Part shown: one piece after another, positions 1-7,423 of the stretch
How positions within the stretch are numbered: position 1 is the first letter of the stretch
How the letters are laid out: each line of letters starts with the position of its first letter
Source: Octadecabacter sp.
GTDB taxonomy: Bacteria; Pseudomonadota; Alphaproteobacteria; Rhodobacterales; Rhodobacteraceae
DNA length: 7,539 nt
Assembly (NCBI GenBank): GCA_003533975.1
Contig: DQCL01000059.1
Span: 2,762-10,300 of the forward strand
Direction of reading: 5' to 3'
Notes under the pieces: model-generated
Seen by the model: only the letters and a program-made list of their open reading frames with translations
Database searches by the model: none
What the model was told of the DNA's origin: nothing
Position numbers and translations under genes: made by a program

Positions 1-27
1 CCAATAAAAACATGAATTTACACATTC

Positions 28-59
28 AATCGCGGACCCAACCAACCAATTTCGCGATT
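28..59. repeat. Inverted repeat AATCGCG / CGCGATT
   Basis: AATCGCG at 28-34 is the exact reverse complement of CGCGATT at 53-59, with an 18-base spacer that contains three CCAA tetranucleotides (38-49). No run of T follows on the + strand, so it is not an intrinsic terminator in that direction. It could be half of a two-part operator for an upstream regulator. That is inference only: two 7-base arms can occur by chance in a 200-base region. Confidence 0.35.
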
Positions 60-74
60 CTTAAGAATGTCTTA
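57..74. promoter_or_regulatory. Candidate operator: palindrome ATTCTTAAGAAT with overlapping TAAGA-ATG-TCTTA
   Basis: Bases 57-68 form a perfect 12-base palindrome. It overlaps a second inverted repeat, TAAGA (62-66) and TCTTA (70-74) around a 3-base spacer. TCTTA therefore also occurs as a direct repeat 11 bases apart (59-63 and 70-74), about one helical turn. The element lies roughly 70 bases upstream of the start point predicted from the promoter at 101-129. That is a common position for a LysR-type activator recognition site, but no regulator gene lies in the window, so the binding protein is unknown. Confidence 0.35.
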
Positions 75-100
75 CAGCGCCATCATGAGGGCCTAGGGGG

Positions 101-129
101 TTGCCAAACGGTGTTTTGTTCGCTTTGAT
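101..129 (+). promoter_or_regulatory. Candidate sigma-70-type promoter for the xdh operon
   Basis: TTGCCA at 101-106 matches five of six -35 consensus bases. It is followed by a 17-base spacer and TTTGAT at 124-129, which matches four of six -10 bases. Transcription would begin near 136 and leave a leader of about 68 bases before xdhA. This is the best promoter-like pair I see in the leader. The weak -10 fits a promoter that needs an activator, but this is pattern matching only. Confidence 0.35.
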
Positions 130-203
130 CTTCCCCAGCGCAGGGTCTACGCCGCATCGACCCGTGCACCAGAACCAACTTGGTACCGCGGCAGAGCAAT
201 TTC

Positions 204-1565
204 ATGAATGTATCGTTTCTTCTCAACGGAGAGACCGTGGATGTGGACACCCACCCCACACAAACCCTGCTCGACTGGCTGCGTGAACAGCGCCACCTCA
301 CAGGCACCAAAGAAGGCTGCAATGAGGGCGACTGCGGCGCGTGCTCGGTGATGGTGACAGACCAAAACGGCGCGCGCACTTTGAACGCCTGCATTCTGTT
401 TATGCCGCAACTCCAAGGTAAGGCGGTACGTACTGTCGAAGGGCTCGCAGCTCCTGACGGAAACCTGCACCCCGTTCAGCAAGCAATGATCGACAACCAC
501 GCCAGCCAATGCGGTTTCTGCACACCCGGTTTTGTGATGTCGATGGCGACAGGCCACCTGAACGGGCGCACCGACCACGATGATATCCTTGCGGGCAATC
601 TTTGCCGCTGCACGGGATACGCCCCGATCATCCGCGCGGCCAAAGCCAGTGAAGGGGCTCCCGTCCCTGATCACATGCGCGACACGCCTCTTCACCTAGA
701 CGCGAAGGCGCAAATTCCAGCACCAGAAACGAGTGATGCTCTCGCGGAGTGGTACATAGCGCATCCCAATGGAACCCTCATCGCAGGCGCGACAGATGTT
801 GGGCTTTGGGTCACCAAACACTTCACCGATCTCACCGATGTGGCGTTTCTAAACCGCTGCACGGATCTGCAACAGATCGACGACCAAGGTGACACACTCC
901 GCATCGGCGCGGCTGCCACCATGACGGATGTATTGGCGGCGATGCGGGACTTGCACCCGTCCTACGCAGAGATGATCCGCAGGTACGGGTCCGAACAGGT
1001 GCGCAACGCGGCAACCATCGGCGGCAACATCGCCAATGGCTCCCCCATCGGGGACAATCCGCCTGCTTTGATTGCCCTCGGTGCTACGCTGCATCTGCGA
1101 CAGGGTGATACGCGCCGCGACATGCCAATTGAGGATTTCTTCATCGCCTACGGCAAGCAAGACCGCCAATCCGGTGAATTTGTTGAGGCCGTAACGATCC
1201 CCAAGTCAGCACCCGCATTGCGCTGCTACAAACTCTCCAAACGGTTCGACCAAGACATCTCTGCGGTCTGTGGCTGTTTCAATGTGACCGTAGAAGACAC
1301 CAAAATCACCGCAGCACGTATCGCGTTCGGCGGCATGGCAGGAACGCCCATGCGCGCAGCCTTGCTAGAGGCTGCGCTGGTCGGACGCCCTTGGGCGTTC
1401 GATACTCTGCAAGCCGCAGCGGCAAAACTGACGGAAGACTTCCACCCCATGAGCGACATGCGCGCCTCTGCCGCCTACCGCATGGAAGCCGCCCAAGGCC
1501 AATTGCTCCGGTATTTCGATGACATCAATGGCAATGAAACGAACGTTCTGGAGGTGCGCGCATGA
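204..1565 (+). CDS. xdhA: Xanthine dehydrogenase small subunit XdhA (2x[2Fe-2S] and FAD)
   Basis: This is the electron-transfer subunit of xanthine dehydrogenase, 453 residues. It passes electrons from the molybdenum site in XdhB through two [2Fe-2S] clusters to FAD and then to NAD+ in the cytoplasm. All eight cluster cysteines are present: C39, C44, C47 and C63 in the plant-ferredoxin-like N-terminal domain, and C103, C106, C134 and C136 in the helical second domain. The FAD domain follows, with GATDVG at 195-200 and [14 protein letters not shown] at 271-284. The C-terminal flavin domain runs from about 337. The length is close to that recalled for R. capsulatus XdhA (about 460). I chose ATG 204 because the protein then opens [10 protein letters not shown], as in the family. 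A TTG at 180 would add eight non-family residues. The ribosome-binding site is weak (AGAG, 194-197). The stop overlaps the xdhB start (ATGA, 1562-1565). Confidence 0.95.
   Translation: MNVSFLLNGETVDVDTHPTQTLLDWLREQRHLTGTKEGCNEGDCGACSVMVTDQNGARTLNACILFMPQLQGKAVRTVEGLAAPDGNLHPVQQAMIDNHASQCGFCTPGFVMSMATGHLNGRTDHDDILAGNLCRCTGYAPIIRAAKASEGAPVPDHMRDTPLHLDAKAQIPAPETSDALAEWYIAHPNGTLIAGATDVGLWVTKHFTDLTDVAFLNRCTDLQQIDDQGDTLRIGAAATMTDVLAAMRDLHPSYAEMIRRYGSEQVRNAATIGGNIANGSPIGDNPPALIALGATLHLRQGDTRRDMPIEDFFIAYGKQDRQSGEFVEAVTIPKSAPALRCYKLSKRFDQDISAVCGCFNVTVEDTKITAARIAFGGMAGTPMRAALLEAALVGRPWAFDTLQAAAAKLTEDFHPMSDMRASAAYRMEAAQGQLLRYFDDINGNETNVLEVRA
1550..1555 (+). promoter_or_regulatory. Strong ribosome-binding site of xdhB (GGAGGT)
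   Basis: GGAGGT inside the end of xdhA stands six bases before the ATG at 1562. It fixes the xdhB start and suggests that xdhB has strong initiation of its own besides coupling through the ATGA overlap. Confidence 0.75.
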
Positions 1566-3916
1566 GCGTTTCAAAACCCCTCCCCCATGACGCCGCAAAA
1601 CTCCATGTCACAGGAACCGCGCGCTATGTCGATGATGTTCCGATGCCAACCGGCACACTGCATCTCGCGTTCGGCACAAGCACGATCGCACGTGGTACGC
1701 TCAAATCGGTGAACCTTGAAAATGTTAAGAATGCACCGGGTGTTGTAGCGGTCCTTAGGGCAAGCGACCTGCCCTTCGCCAATGACGTGTCCCCCTCAAT
1801 TCATGACGAGCCGCTGTTGTCAGACGGGTCCGTTCACTATGTCGGACAACCAATCTTTCTGGTTGTCGCACGAACCCATCTGCAAGCTCGTTTCGCCGCA
1901 CGGCAAGGTGAGATTTCCTATATCGAAGAAACGCCGATTTTAAGCATTGAAGACGCGCTTGCCGCTGATACGCGTTTCGAAGAAGGCCCACGTGTGTACA
2001 CTAAGGGCGATGTCGATGCCGCTCTGACCTCCGCCCCTAATCGCCTTCAAGGGCAGTTTGAAATGGGTGGGCAAGAACACTTCTACCTCGAAGGTCAAGC
2101 AGCCCTCGCCCTGCCGCAAGAAGGCGGCGATATGGTGGTGCATTCTTCAACCCAACACCCGACGGAAATTCAGCATAAAGTGGCTGACGCACTGGGCGTT
2201 GAGATGCACGCCGTGCGCGTTGAAATTCGCCGTATGGGGGGTGGGTTTGGCGGCAAGGAAAGCCAAGGTAACGCCCTTGCGGTGAGCTGTGCAATTGTGG
2301 CCCGCCTGACGGGGCAGCCCTGCAAGATGCGCTATGATCGCGATGACGATATGACGATCACCGGAAAGCGCCACGATTTTCGAATTGATTATGATGTCGG
2401 CTATGACGCGAGCGGACGCCTGACAGGTATCGATTTCACCCATTATACGCGCTGCGGTTGGGCGCAGGACTTGTCCCTTCCCGTCGCGGATCGTGCCATG
2501 TTGCACGCGGACAATGCCTATCTATTGCCCGCTGCGCGCATCACATCACACCGCCTGAAAACCAACATGCAAAGCGCCACCGCCTATCGTGGGTTTGGTG
2601 GCCCGCAAGGGATGTTGGGGATCGAGCGGGTTATGGACCACGTCGCGCATGCGTTGGGCAAGGACCCAGCCGAAGTGCGGCGGGTGAATTACTATGCCGC
2701 CCCCGATGCACTAAGCGGGTCGTCAGAGGGAAAGCCGGGAACTGGTCGGCGCTACCGTGGTGCGCATTCGCCCAGCCCGGAGGCCGATAATACGACGCCC
2801 TACGACATGGAAGTCACCGACTTCATCCTTCACGAAATGACTGAAAAGCTGCTTGCAGACGCGGACTATGAAGGCCGAAAAGCAGCTGTAAGCGAATGGA
2901 ACGCCAACCATGCGACCCTCAAGAAAGGGATCGCCTTCAGTCCGGTGAAGTTTGGCATTTCATTTACGTTGACGCACCTAAACCAAGCCGGCGCGCTGGT
3001 GCATGTGTATCAAGACGGATCAATCCAGCTGAACCACGGTGGCACTGAGATGGGGCAAGGGCTGTTCCAAAAGGTGGCGCAGGTCGCGGCGGCGCGGTTC
3101 GGGGTGGATGTCAGTGCTGTTAAGATTACCGCGACGGATACTGGCAAGGTGCCAAATACCTCTGCGACTGCAGCATCAAGCGGGACAGATTTGAACGGCA
3201 TGGCCGTGCAGAACGCCTGCGATACTATTCGCGACCGGATGGCGGAATGTCTAGGTGGGCTGCATGGCATTGCGACTGAGGATGTTGTGTTCCGCGATGG
3301 GTTGGTCGTTGTTGGCGATGTGGAAATGTCGTTCGCTGACGCTGCCAAGACCGTTTATGAAAACCGCATCAGCCTGAGCGCAACGGGGTTCTATAAAACC
3401 CCCGAAGTTGCATGGGACAGGATTGCTGGCAAAGGCCGTCCGTTCTTCTATTTCGCCTATGGTGCATCACTTTCCGAAGTCGTGATCGACACATTAACCG
3501 GTGAAAACCGCCTGTTGCGTGTGGACATTCTGCATGACGCAGGTGCGTCGTTAAACCCTGCGTTGGACATTGGCCAAATTGAGGGTGGTTTCGTGCAAGG
3601 CGCGGGATGGTTGACCACCGAAGAACTCGTCTGGGACGACGCGGGCCGCTTGCGCACACACGCGCCCAGCACGTACAAAATTCCCGCCTGTTCCGACCGC
3701 CCAGAGATTTTCAACGTCTCGCTTTGGGATGGTGAAAACCGCGCGGAAACGGTTTATCGTTCAAAGGCGGTGGGTGAACCGCCATTTATGCTTGGAATTT
3801 CAACGCATATGGCTTTGGCAGATGCATGTGGCGCTTGCGGTTCAACCTATCCGGATTTGCAAGCCCCCGCGACGGCGCAAGAAGTCTTGCAAGCCGTCAA
3901 GAGAACCCGCGCATGA
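1562..3916 (+). CDS. xdhB: Xanthine dehydrogenase large subunit XdhB (molybdenum cofactor)
   Basis: This 784-residue subunit carries the molybdenum cofactor and hydroxylates hypoxanthine to xanthine and xanthine to urate. Family motifs seen in order are the small a/b hammerhead domain (about 13-125), QEHFYLEGQ from Q171, GGGFGGKE at 226-233, RGFGGPQG from R343, GGTEMGQG at 493-500 and VGEPPF at 737-742. Aligned by motif to R. capsulatus numbering from memory, the substrate-pocket residues are E233 (E232), R311 (R310), F345 (F344), F468 (F459) and the catalytic base E739 (E730). All are intact, so the enzyme should be active and purine-specific rather than an aldehyde or CO dehydrogenase relative. 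A Gly/Ser/Pro/Arg-rich stretch at about 381-410 is probably a surface loop and accounts for most of the numbering shift. It overlaps its neighbours by ATGA at both ends (1562-1565 and 3913-3916). Confidence 0.96.
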   Translation: MSVSKPLPHDAAKLHVTGTARYVDDVPMPTGTLHLAFGTSTIARGTLKSVNLENVKNAPGVVAVLRASDLPFANDVSPSIHDEPLLSDGSVHYVGQPIFLVVARTHLQARFAARQGEISYIEETPILSIEDALAADTRFEEGPRVYTKGDVDAALTSAPNRLQGQFEMGGQEHFYLEGQAALALPQEGGDMVVHSSTQHPTEIQHKVADALGVEMHAVRVEIRRMGGGFGGKESQGNALAVSCAIVARLTGQPCKMRYDRDDDMTITGKRHDFRIDYDVGYDASGRLTGIDFTHYTRCGWAQDLSLPVADRAMLHADNAYLLPAARITSHRLKTNMQSATAYRGFGGPQGMLGIERVMDHVAHALGKDPAEVRRVNYYAAPDALSGSSEGKPGTGRRYRGAHSPSPEADNTTPYDMEVTDFILHEMTEKLLADADYEGRKAAVSEWNANHATLKKGIAFSPVKFGISFTLTHLNQAGALVHVYQDGSIQLNHGGTEMGQGLFQKVAQVAAARFGVDVSAVKITATDTGKVPNTSATAASSGTDLNGMAVQNACDTIRDRMAECLGGLHGIATEDVVFRDGLVVVGDVEMSFADAAKTVYENRISLSATGFYKTPEVAWDRIAGKGRPFFYFAYGASLSEVVIDTLTGENRLLRVDILHDAGASLNPALDIGQIEGGFVQGAGWLTTEELVWDDAGRLRTHAPSTYKIPACSDRPEIFNVSLWDGENRAETVYRSKAVGEPPFMLGISTHMALADACGACGSTYPDLQAPATAQEVLQAVKRTRA

Positions 3917-4689
3917 GCCAGAATGAAGACCAATTCATTGCGGTGACAGTTGGTGGAGTCAAAGGCTCTGCACCGCGTGAAGTTGGGGCTGTCATGCGTG
4001 TTTGGTCGGACCGTCAGGACGGGTCTATCGGTGGCGGGGCGCTGGAATATGAAGCGACAAAAATTGCTCGGCAAATGTTGCTCGACAACATCGTGCAGAC
4101 GCGCAGGACTATGCCCCTTGGCCCCGATTTAGGCCAGTGTTGCGGCGGTGTCGTAACGCTCGATTTCGTCCGTAATGCTCTTGTGCTCGAACCGACCCTA
4201 CCACCACTTTGGATATGGGGCGCAGGTCATGTAGGTCGCGCAATTGCACGCGTTATGGCGCCGTTTGAAGATCGCCAAATCACACTGATCGACACCACAG
4301 TTGAGCGCATGCCGGATACTCTTCCGGTTACAGTCGCCCCCCTCGTGGCCGCTGACCCAGTTCGTGTGGTCCCCCATTCGCCCGATGACGCCGATCACGT
4401 TATTCTGACCTATTCCCACGCCCTTGATCTGTCGCTCTGTGATGCCCTACTGCGTCACGGTTTCGCCAGCGCAGGCTTGATCGGCTCAGCGACGAAATGG
4501 GCACGGTTTCGATCAAAACTTGCCTCAATGGGGCACACGTCAGCACAAATTTCACGCATTGCTTGTCCCATCGGGGATCCGAGCTTTGGAAAACACCCGC
4601 AAGCCATTGCCGTAAGCGTTGTGGCCGCGCTAATCTCTGCTTCGGCGGACGGGGAAATACGCCAGAGGATAGGGGAACGCACAGGATGA
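3913..4689 (+). CDS. xdhC: Xanthine dehydrogenase accessory protein XdhC
   Basis: XdhC binds the molybdenum cofactor, supports its sulfuration with a cysteine desulfurase, and helps insert it into XdhB. It is not part of the finished enzyme. The 258-residue protein has the XdhC/CoxI N-terminal domain, with GSAPREVGAVM at 18-28, GSIGGGALE at 37-45 and LGQCCGG at 73-79, whose C76-C77 pair is the family hallmark. A C-terminal Rossmann domain starts at WIWGAGHVG (100-108, GxGxxG) and includes GLIGSATKWARF (188-199). The start at 3913 makes the same ATGA overlap as the other junctions, behind a modest AAGAGA (3899-3904). The frame stays open upstream to 3826, but those codons lie inside xdhB and do not look like XdhC. 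The N-terminus before GSAPRE is about a dozen residues shorter than I recall for typical XdhC. Confidence 0.93.
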   Translation: MSQNEDQFIAVTVGGVKGSAPREVGAVMRVWSDRQDGSIGGGALEYEATKIARQMLLDNIVQTRRTMPLGPDLGQCCGGVVTLDFVRNALVLEPTLPPLWIWGAGHVGRAIARVMAPFEDRQITLIDTTVERMPDTLPVTVAPLVAADPVRVVPHSPDDADHVILTYSHALDLSLCDALLRHGFASAGLIGSATKWARFRSKLASMGHTSAQISRIACPIGDPSFGKHPQAIAVSVVAALISASADGEIRQRIGERTG

Positions 4690-6206
4690 CCGAACCGTTA
4701 ATGAAGCTCGAAGGGCTGACCAAAGCCTACCCAGGAGTTGTCGCAAATTCCGATGTTTCTTTCGAAATTGAAGCTGGCGAAGTGCACGCGTTGCTGGGCG
4801 AAAATGGCGCGGGTAAATCCACCTTGGTCAAAACGATCTACGGATTGGTCAAGCCGGATACAGGCACGATGACGCTGGACGGAAAGCCATTTACACCAGC
4901 CGAACCACGCGCTGCACGCGCAGCCGGTATCGCGATGGTATTCCAGCATTTTTCACTGTTCGAAGCTTTGGATGTTGCCGAAAACGTGGCGCTTGGGATG
5001 GAAAATCCACCCCCGATGAGCGCCCTCGCCCAGCGCATCAAAGAAGTGTCAGAGACCTATGGTTTGCCGCTTGATCCGTCGCGTATCGTGGGTGATCTGA
5101 GCGCGGGTGAACGCCAGAGGGTCGAAATTATTCGCTGCCTTTTACAGGACCCCAAGGTGCTGATTATGGATGAGCCGACGAGCGTTTTGACGCCTCAGGA
5201 AGTCGATATTCTGTTCGAGACCCTGCGCAAGTTGAAGTCCGAAGGCACAGCGATTTTGTATATTTCCCATAAGCTTGAGGAGATCCGTGCACTATGTGAC
5301 CACGCTACGGTTTTGCGCCTTGGCAAAGTCGTAGGCACATGCGTTCCGCGCGACACCTCGGCACGGGAAATGGCAGAGCTGATGGTTGGTGGAACGCTCC
5401 ACGTTCCAGAACGCGAAGCTGGTGAGACTGGTGAAACATTGATGCAAATCAATGGCCTGTCCGCCCCCTCACCCGCAGAATTTGGCACCTCGTTGAAGGA
5501 TATCACGCTCGAAATTCGCGCTGGAGATGTCATCGGGATTGGTGGCGTGGCGGGGAATGGGCAGGATGAATTGCTTGGGGCGTTGTCGGGCGAGATTAGG
5601 GTTGGAGCGGGGCAAGTTGCCTTTATGGGGCAAGACATTGGTCAGCTGCCACCAGATGCGCGACGCACGCTTGGAATTTGCGCGGCACCGGAGGAACGCA
5701 TGGGCCATGCGGCGGCGCCTGATATGTCCCTTACGGAGAACGCGGCCCTGACGGCACGCAAACGTAAAGCACTGACAAAAAAGGGTTTTATCGACTGGGG
5801 CAAGACGCGGGATTTCGCGAAAGAGATCATCGAACGCTTTGATGTGCGCACGCCGGGCCCGGGCAATGCGGCGCGGTCTTTGAGTGGTGGGAACCTGCAA
5901 AAGTTCGTCATCGGACGTGAAATTCTGCAAGATCCTCAGATACTTATCGTCAATCAACCGACGTGGGGCGTTGATGCGAGTGCAGCGGCGGCTATTCGGC
6001 AAGCCTTGCTAGACCTCGCAGCCAAAGGTGCTGGGGTCATTGTGATCAGCCAAGACCTTGATGAGCTTATGGAAATTTCAGATCAGTTCGCGGCGCTGAA
6101 CGAGGGGCGGTTGTCAAAACCGCGCCCAGCGCAGGGGCTGACGGTTGAGGAAATTGGCCTGATGTTGGGCGGCGCACACGATATGGAGGTAGCCCATGTT
6201 GACTGA
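4686..6206 (+). CDS. ABC transporter ATP-binding protein, double-NBD, BMP/purine-nucleoside type
   Basis: This 506-residue ATPase has two fused nucleotide-binding domains, as in sugar importers (RbsA/MglA) and purine-nucleoside importers partnered with BMP-family binding proteins. Domain 1 is canonical: Walker A GENGAGKST (38-46), Q-loop Q87, signature LSAGERQ (138-144), Walker B LIMDEP (159-164) and switch H195. Domain 2 is degenerate: VAGNGQDEL (288-296) replaces Walker A and lacks its lysine. The signature LSGGN (399-403) is intact. Walker B reads LIVNQP (420-425), so the catalytic Glu is Gln424, and Q456 stands at the H-loop position. This asymmetry is usual for the family and implies one hydrolytic site, formed by Walker A of domain 1 with the domain 2 signature. 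The start at 4686 gives a 4-base ATGA overlap with xdhC; a second in-frame ATG at 4701 is less likely. Linkage to xdhABC suggests a purine substrate, which is inference. Confidence 0.92.
   Translation: MTEPLMKLEGLTKAYPGVVANSDVSFEIEAGEVHALLGENGAGKSTLVKTIYGLVKPDTGTMTLDGKPFTPAEPRAARAAGIAMVFQHFSLFEALDVAENVALGMENPPPMSALAQRIKEVSETYGLPLDPSRIVGDLSAGERQRVEIIRCLLQDPKVLIMDEPTSVLTPQEVDILFETLRKLKSEGTAILYISHKLEEIRALCDHATVLRLGKVVGTCVPRDTSAREMAELMVGGTLHVPEREAGETGETLMQINGLSAPSPAEFGTSLKDITLEIRAGDVIGIGGVAGNGQDELLGALSGEIRVGAGQVAFMGQDIGQLPPDARRTLGICAAPEERMGHAAAPDMSLTENAALTARKRKALTKKGFIDWGKTRDFAKEIIERFDVRTPGPGNAARSLSGGNLQKFVIGREILQDPQILIVNQPTWGVDASAAAAIRQALLDLAAKGAGVIVISQDLDELMEISDQFAALNEGRLSKPRPAQGLTVEEIGLMLGGAHDMEVAHVD
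6185..6190 (+). promoter_or_regulatory. Strong ribosome-binding site GGAGGT before the small frame at 6196
   Basis: GGAGGT lies within the last codons of the ATPase gene, five bases before the ATG at 6196. It is as strong as the xdhB site. It is about 85 bases from the permease start at 6276, too far to serve it directly. Either it serves the 27-codon frame at 6196-6279 or its resemblance is chance; here GGAGGT is also read as part of codons Met-Glu-Val. Confidence 0.55.
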
Positions 6207-6279
6207 TTTTACACCAAAAACAGCCGTATGGAACGCGTATGGGTTTGATATGGGTTTGGTATGGGTGGATGCGGTATGA
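6196..6279 (+). CDS. Small open frame (27 codons) linking ATPase and permease genes
   Basis: I do not recognise this product. The frame opens MLTDFTPKTA and closes GLVWVDAV, 27 residues, slightly acidic and rich in aromatics, with no clear membrane segment or signal peptide. Three things support translation. A GGAGGT sits five bases before the ATG. The frame overlaps the end of the ATPase gene by 11 bases. Its TGA forms an ATGA overlap (6276-6279) with the best permease start, copying the other junctions of the operon. The frame is closed just upstream (TAG at 6190), so it is not the tail of something longer. It could be a leader cistron whose translation brings ribosomes to the permease start, a functional small protein, or chance in a short gap. 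The 11-base repeats at 6227-6270 lie inside it. Confidence 0.45.
   Translation: MLTDFTPKTAVWNAYGFDMGLVWVDAV
6227..6270 (+). repeat. Four 11-base units beginning TATGG
   Basis: Units start at 6227 (TATGGAACGCG), 6238 (TATGGGTTTGA), 6249 (TATGGGTTTGG) and 6260 (TATGGGTGGAT). The middle two differ at one base, and the outer two share the first five and seven bases. The array ends six bases before the permease ATG at 6276. Because 11 is not a multiple of three, successive units put an ATG into different frames (6228, 6239, 6250, 6261). It looks like a small local duplication inside the gap between the ATPase and permease genes. Confidence 0.6.
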
Positions 6280-7358
6280 TTATTCTTGAGAAACGCCCGC
6301 AACCGTCACAGTTCTGGTCATATGGCGCGCCGCTTGTGGCCGTTATTGTCACCATGATCTTCGGGGCGGCCCTGTTTGCCGTCCTTGGCAAACCGCCGAT
6401 GGAGGCGCTGAGCAAGATTTTCTGGGAACCGCTGTTTGGCGAGTTCAACTTTTTCTACCTGCCGCAGCTATTGATTAAGGGCGCACCATTGGTTGCCATC
6501 GCGTTGGGCCTGTCGCTTGGGTTTAAGGCGGGGATTTGGAACATTGGCGCAGAAGGACAGTACATTATCGGCGCGCTGTGCGGTGCGGGTGTTGGCCTTG
6601 CGCTTTATCCGATGGAAGCACGGTGGCTGGTCCTTCCTGCAATGCTGATCGCAGGCGCGTTTGGCGGGTTCGCATGGGCGATGATCCCCGGAATTTTGCG
6701 CGTGAAGTTCAACACGAACGAGATTTTGGTGTCCTTGATGCTGGTCTATGTGGCCGAACAATTGCTGGCAGCGATGGCGCTCGGGGCAATGAAAAACCCC
6801 GAAGGCATGGGTTTTCCGGGATCGCGTAACTTGTCGCAATACGCTTCAGCCAGCTCGTGGATTGACCAATCGAACGGCATGCATTGGGGTGTGGTGCTTG
6901 CACTGATCGCAGTGATCTTTGCCTATATTCTTTTCACCAAACATATCCTTGGCTTTCAGATCAACCTAGCAGGGCAAGCACCACGTGCGGCTGCGTTTTC
7001 TGGCGTCAATCCAGCACGGCTGGTGTTGTTCTGCCTCGGAATTTCGGGGGCGTTGGCAGGGATCGCTGGCCTTACGGAAGTGTCCGGCCCTGCGGGTGTG
7101 GTGAGCATTGATTTCAACGTCGGCTACGGGTTCACCGCGATCATCGTGGCGTTCTTGGGCCGCCTGCATCCGGTCGGCATTTTGATGGCGGGCGCGTTGA
7201 TGGCGCTTACGTATATCGGCGGCGATGTCGCGCAGTCCTCGCTTGGGTTGCCCAAGGCCGCGATCCAAGTGTTCCAGGGGACGTTGTTGTTCTCGTTGCT
7301 TGGCATTGATGTGCTGACAAACTACCGCGTGAGAATGAAGCAGGGGGCCGTGGCATGA
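6276..7358 (+). CDS. ABC transporter permease, BMP/purine-nucleoside type (first permease)
   Basis: This 360-residue inner-membrane protein belongs to the BPD_transp_2 (RbsC/LivH-like) permeases and would form half of the translocation channel with the second permease starting at 7407. Hydrophobic segments appear at about 15-37, 64-83, 95-111, 116-139, 149-170, 204-221, 247-267, 285-313 and 328-347. Family signatures are GIWNIGAEGQ (86-95), FNTNEILVSLM (145-155), GQAPRAAAFSG (233-243, the ATPase-contact region) and GYGFTAIIVAFLG (283-295). I chose ATG 6276 because family members start close to a LEKRPQPS-like segment and because it makes an ATGA overlap with the small frame ahead. ATG 6261 in the same frame would add five residues (MGGCG). 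The ribosome-binding site is poor (GGTGG, 6264-6268), which fits translational coupling. The stop again forms an ATGA (7355-7358). Confidence 0.92.
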   Translation: MIILEKRPQPSQFWSYGAPLVAVIVTMIFGAALFAVLGKPPMEALSKIFWEPLFGEFNFFYLPQLLIKGAPLVAIALGLSLGFKAGIWNIGAEGQYIIGALCGAGVGLALYPMEARWLVLPAMLIAGAFGGFAWAMIPGILRVKFNTNEILVSLMLVYVAEQLLAAMALGAMKNPEGMGFPGSRNLSQYASASSWIDQSNGMHWGVVLALIAVIFAYILFTKHILGFQINLAGQAPRAAAFSGVNPARLVLFCLGISGALAGIAGLTEVSGPAGVVSIDFNVGYGFTAIIVAFLGRLHPVGILMAGALMALTYIGGDVAQSSLGLPKAAIQVFQGTLLFSLLGIDVLTNYRVRMKQGAVA

Positions 7359-7423
7359 AAGTTTCTAAAAACATGCAGTCGATGATCATGGATTGGAGGG
7401 TATCTGATGTTTGGATCTATTGA
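7355..7423 (+). CDS. Small open frame (22 codons) linking the two permease genes
   Basis: I do not recognise this product. It opens MKVSKNMQSM and closes VSDVWIY, 22 residues with four methionines. The ATG overlaps the stop of the first permease as ATGA (7355-7358) and follows an AGGGGG (7342-7347) at seven bases. The frame then runs 17 bases into the second permease gene. It may act as a coupling cistron like the frame at 6196, but the second permease has its own strong ribosome-binding site, so the need for it is less clear. A frame this short can easily arise by chance. Confidence 0.25.
   Translation: MKVSKNMQSMIMDWRVSDVWIY
7395..7400 (+). promoter_or_regulatory. Strong ribosome-binding site of the second permease (GGAGGG)
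   Basis: GGAGGG stands six bases before the ATG at 7407 and decides that start. It lies inside the 22-codon frame at 7355-7423. Confidence 0.7.

Larger units (their letters stand above)
1..203. other. Non-coding leader upstream of the xdh operon
   Basis: I see no convincing gene on either strand here. The first ~75 bases are clearly AT-richer than the rest of the window and hold overlapping inverted repeats (28-59, 57-68, 62-74) and a CCAA tetranucleotide repeated three times (38-49). A sigma-70-like promoter candidate sits at 101-129. The stretch probably carries the control region of the xdh operon. It may also hold part of the control region of a gene to the left, but no start or end of such a gene is visible. 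Minus-strand open frames reaching into this stretch run antisense through xdhA and resemble nothing I recognise. Confidence 0.7.

Noticed and set aside
6..28. TGAAT / ATTCA hairpin with a run of A at 6-10 (T on the minus strand), resembling a leftward terminator
   Set aside because: The stem is only five A/T-rich pairs, and there is no leftward gene in the window for it to end.
180..203. TTG at 180 as the xdhA start, adding eight residues
   Set aside because: The added residues do not match the family N-terminus, whereas ATG 204 gives the expected [10 protein letters not shown] opening.
147..695. 182-codon open frame on the minus strand opposite xdhA
   Set aside because: It lies antisense to the conserved iron-sulfur domains, its product resembles no family I know, and such frames are expected opposite GC-rich coding sequence.
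3826..3912. Upstream extension of xdhC inside xdhB
   Set aside because: The 29 extra codons are the out-of-frame reading of the conserved xdhB C-terminus and show no XdhC similarity; ATG 3913 repeats the operon's ATGA overlap.
4497..4685. Upstream extension of the ATPase gene
   Set aside because: These codons are the out-of-frame reading of the xdhC 3' end; the ATPase family start is reached at 4686.
5854..5863. CCGGGCCCGG palindrome
   Set aside because: It encodes a normal Pro-Gly-Pro stretch in GC-rich coding sequence; there is no reason to treat it as a site.
5469..6002. 177-codon open frame on the minus strand opposite the ATPase gene
   Set aside because: It is a shadow of a well-conserved nucleotide-binding domain and has no recognisable product.
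5282..6206. Loss of Walker A lysine and catalytic glutamate in the second ATPase domain as a sign of gene decay
   Set aside because: A degenerate second nucleotide site is usual in BMP-type importer ATPases; the LSGGN signature that completes the active site is kept.
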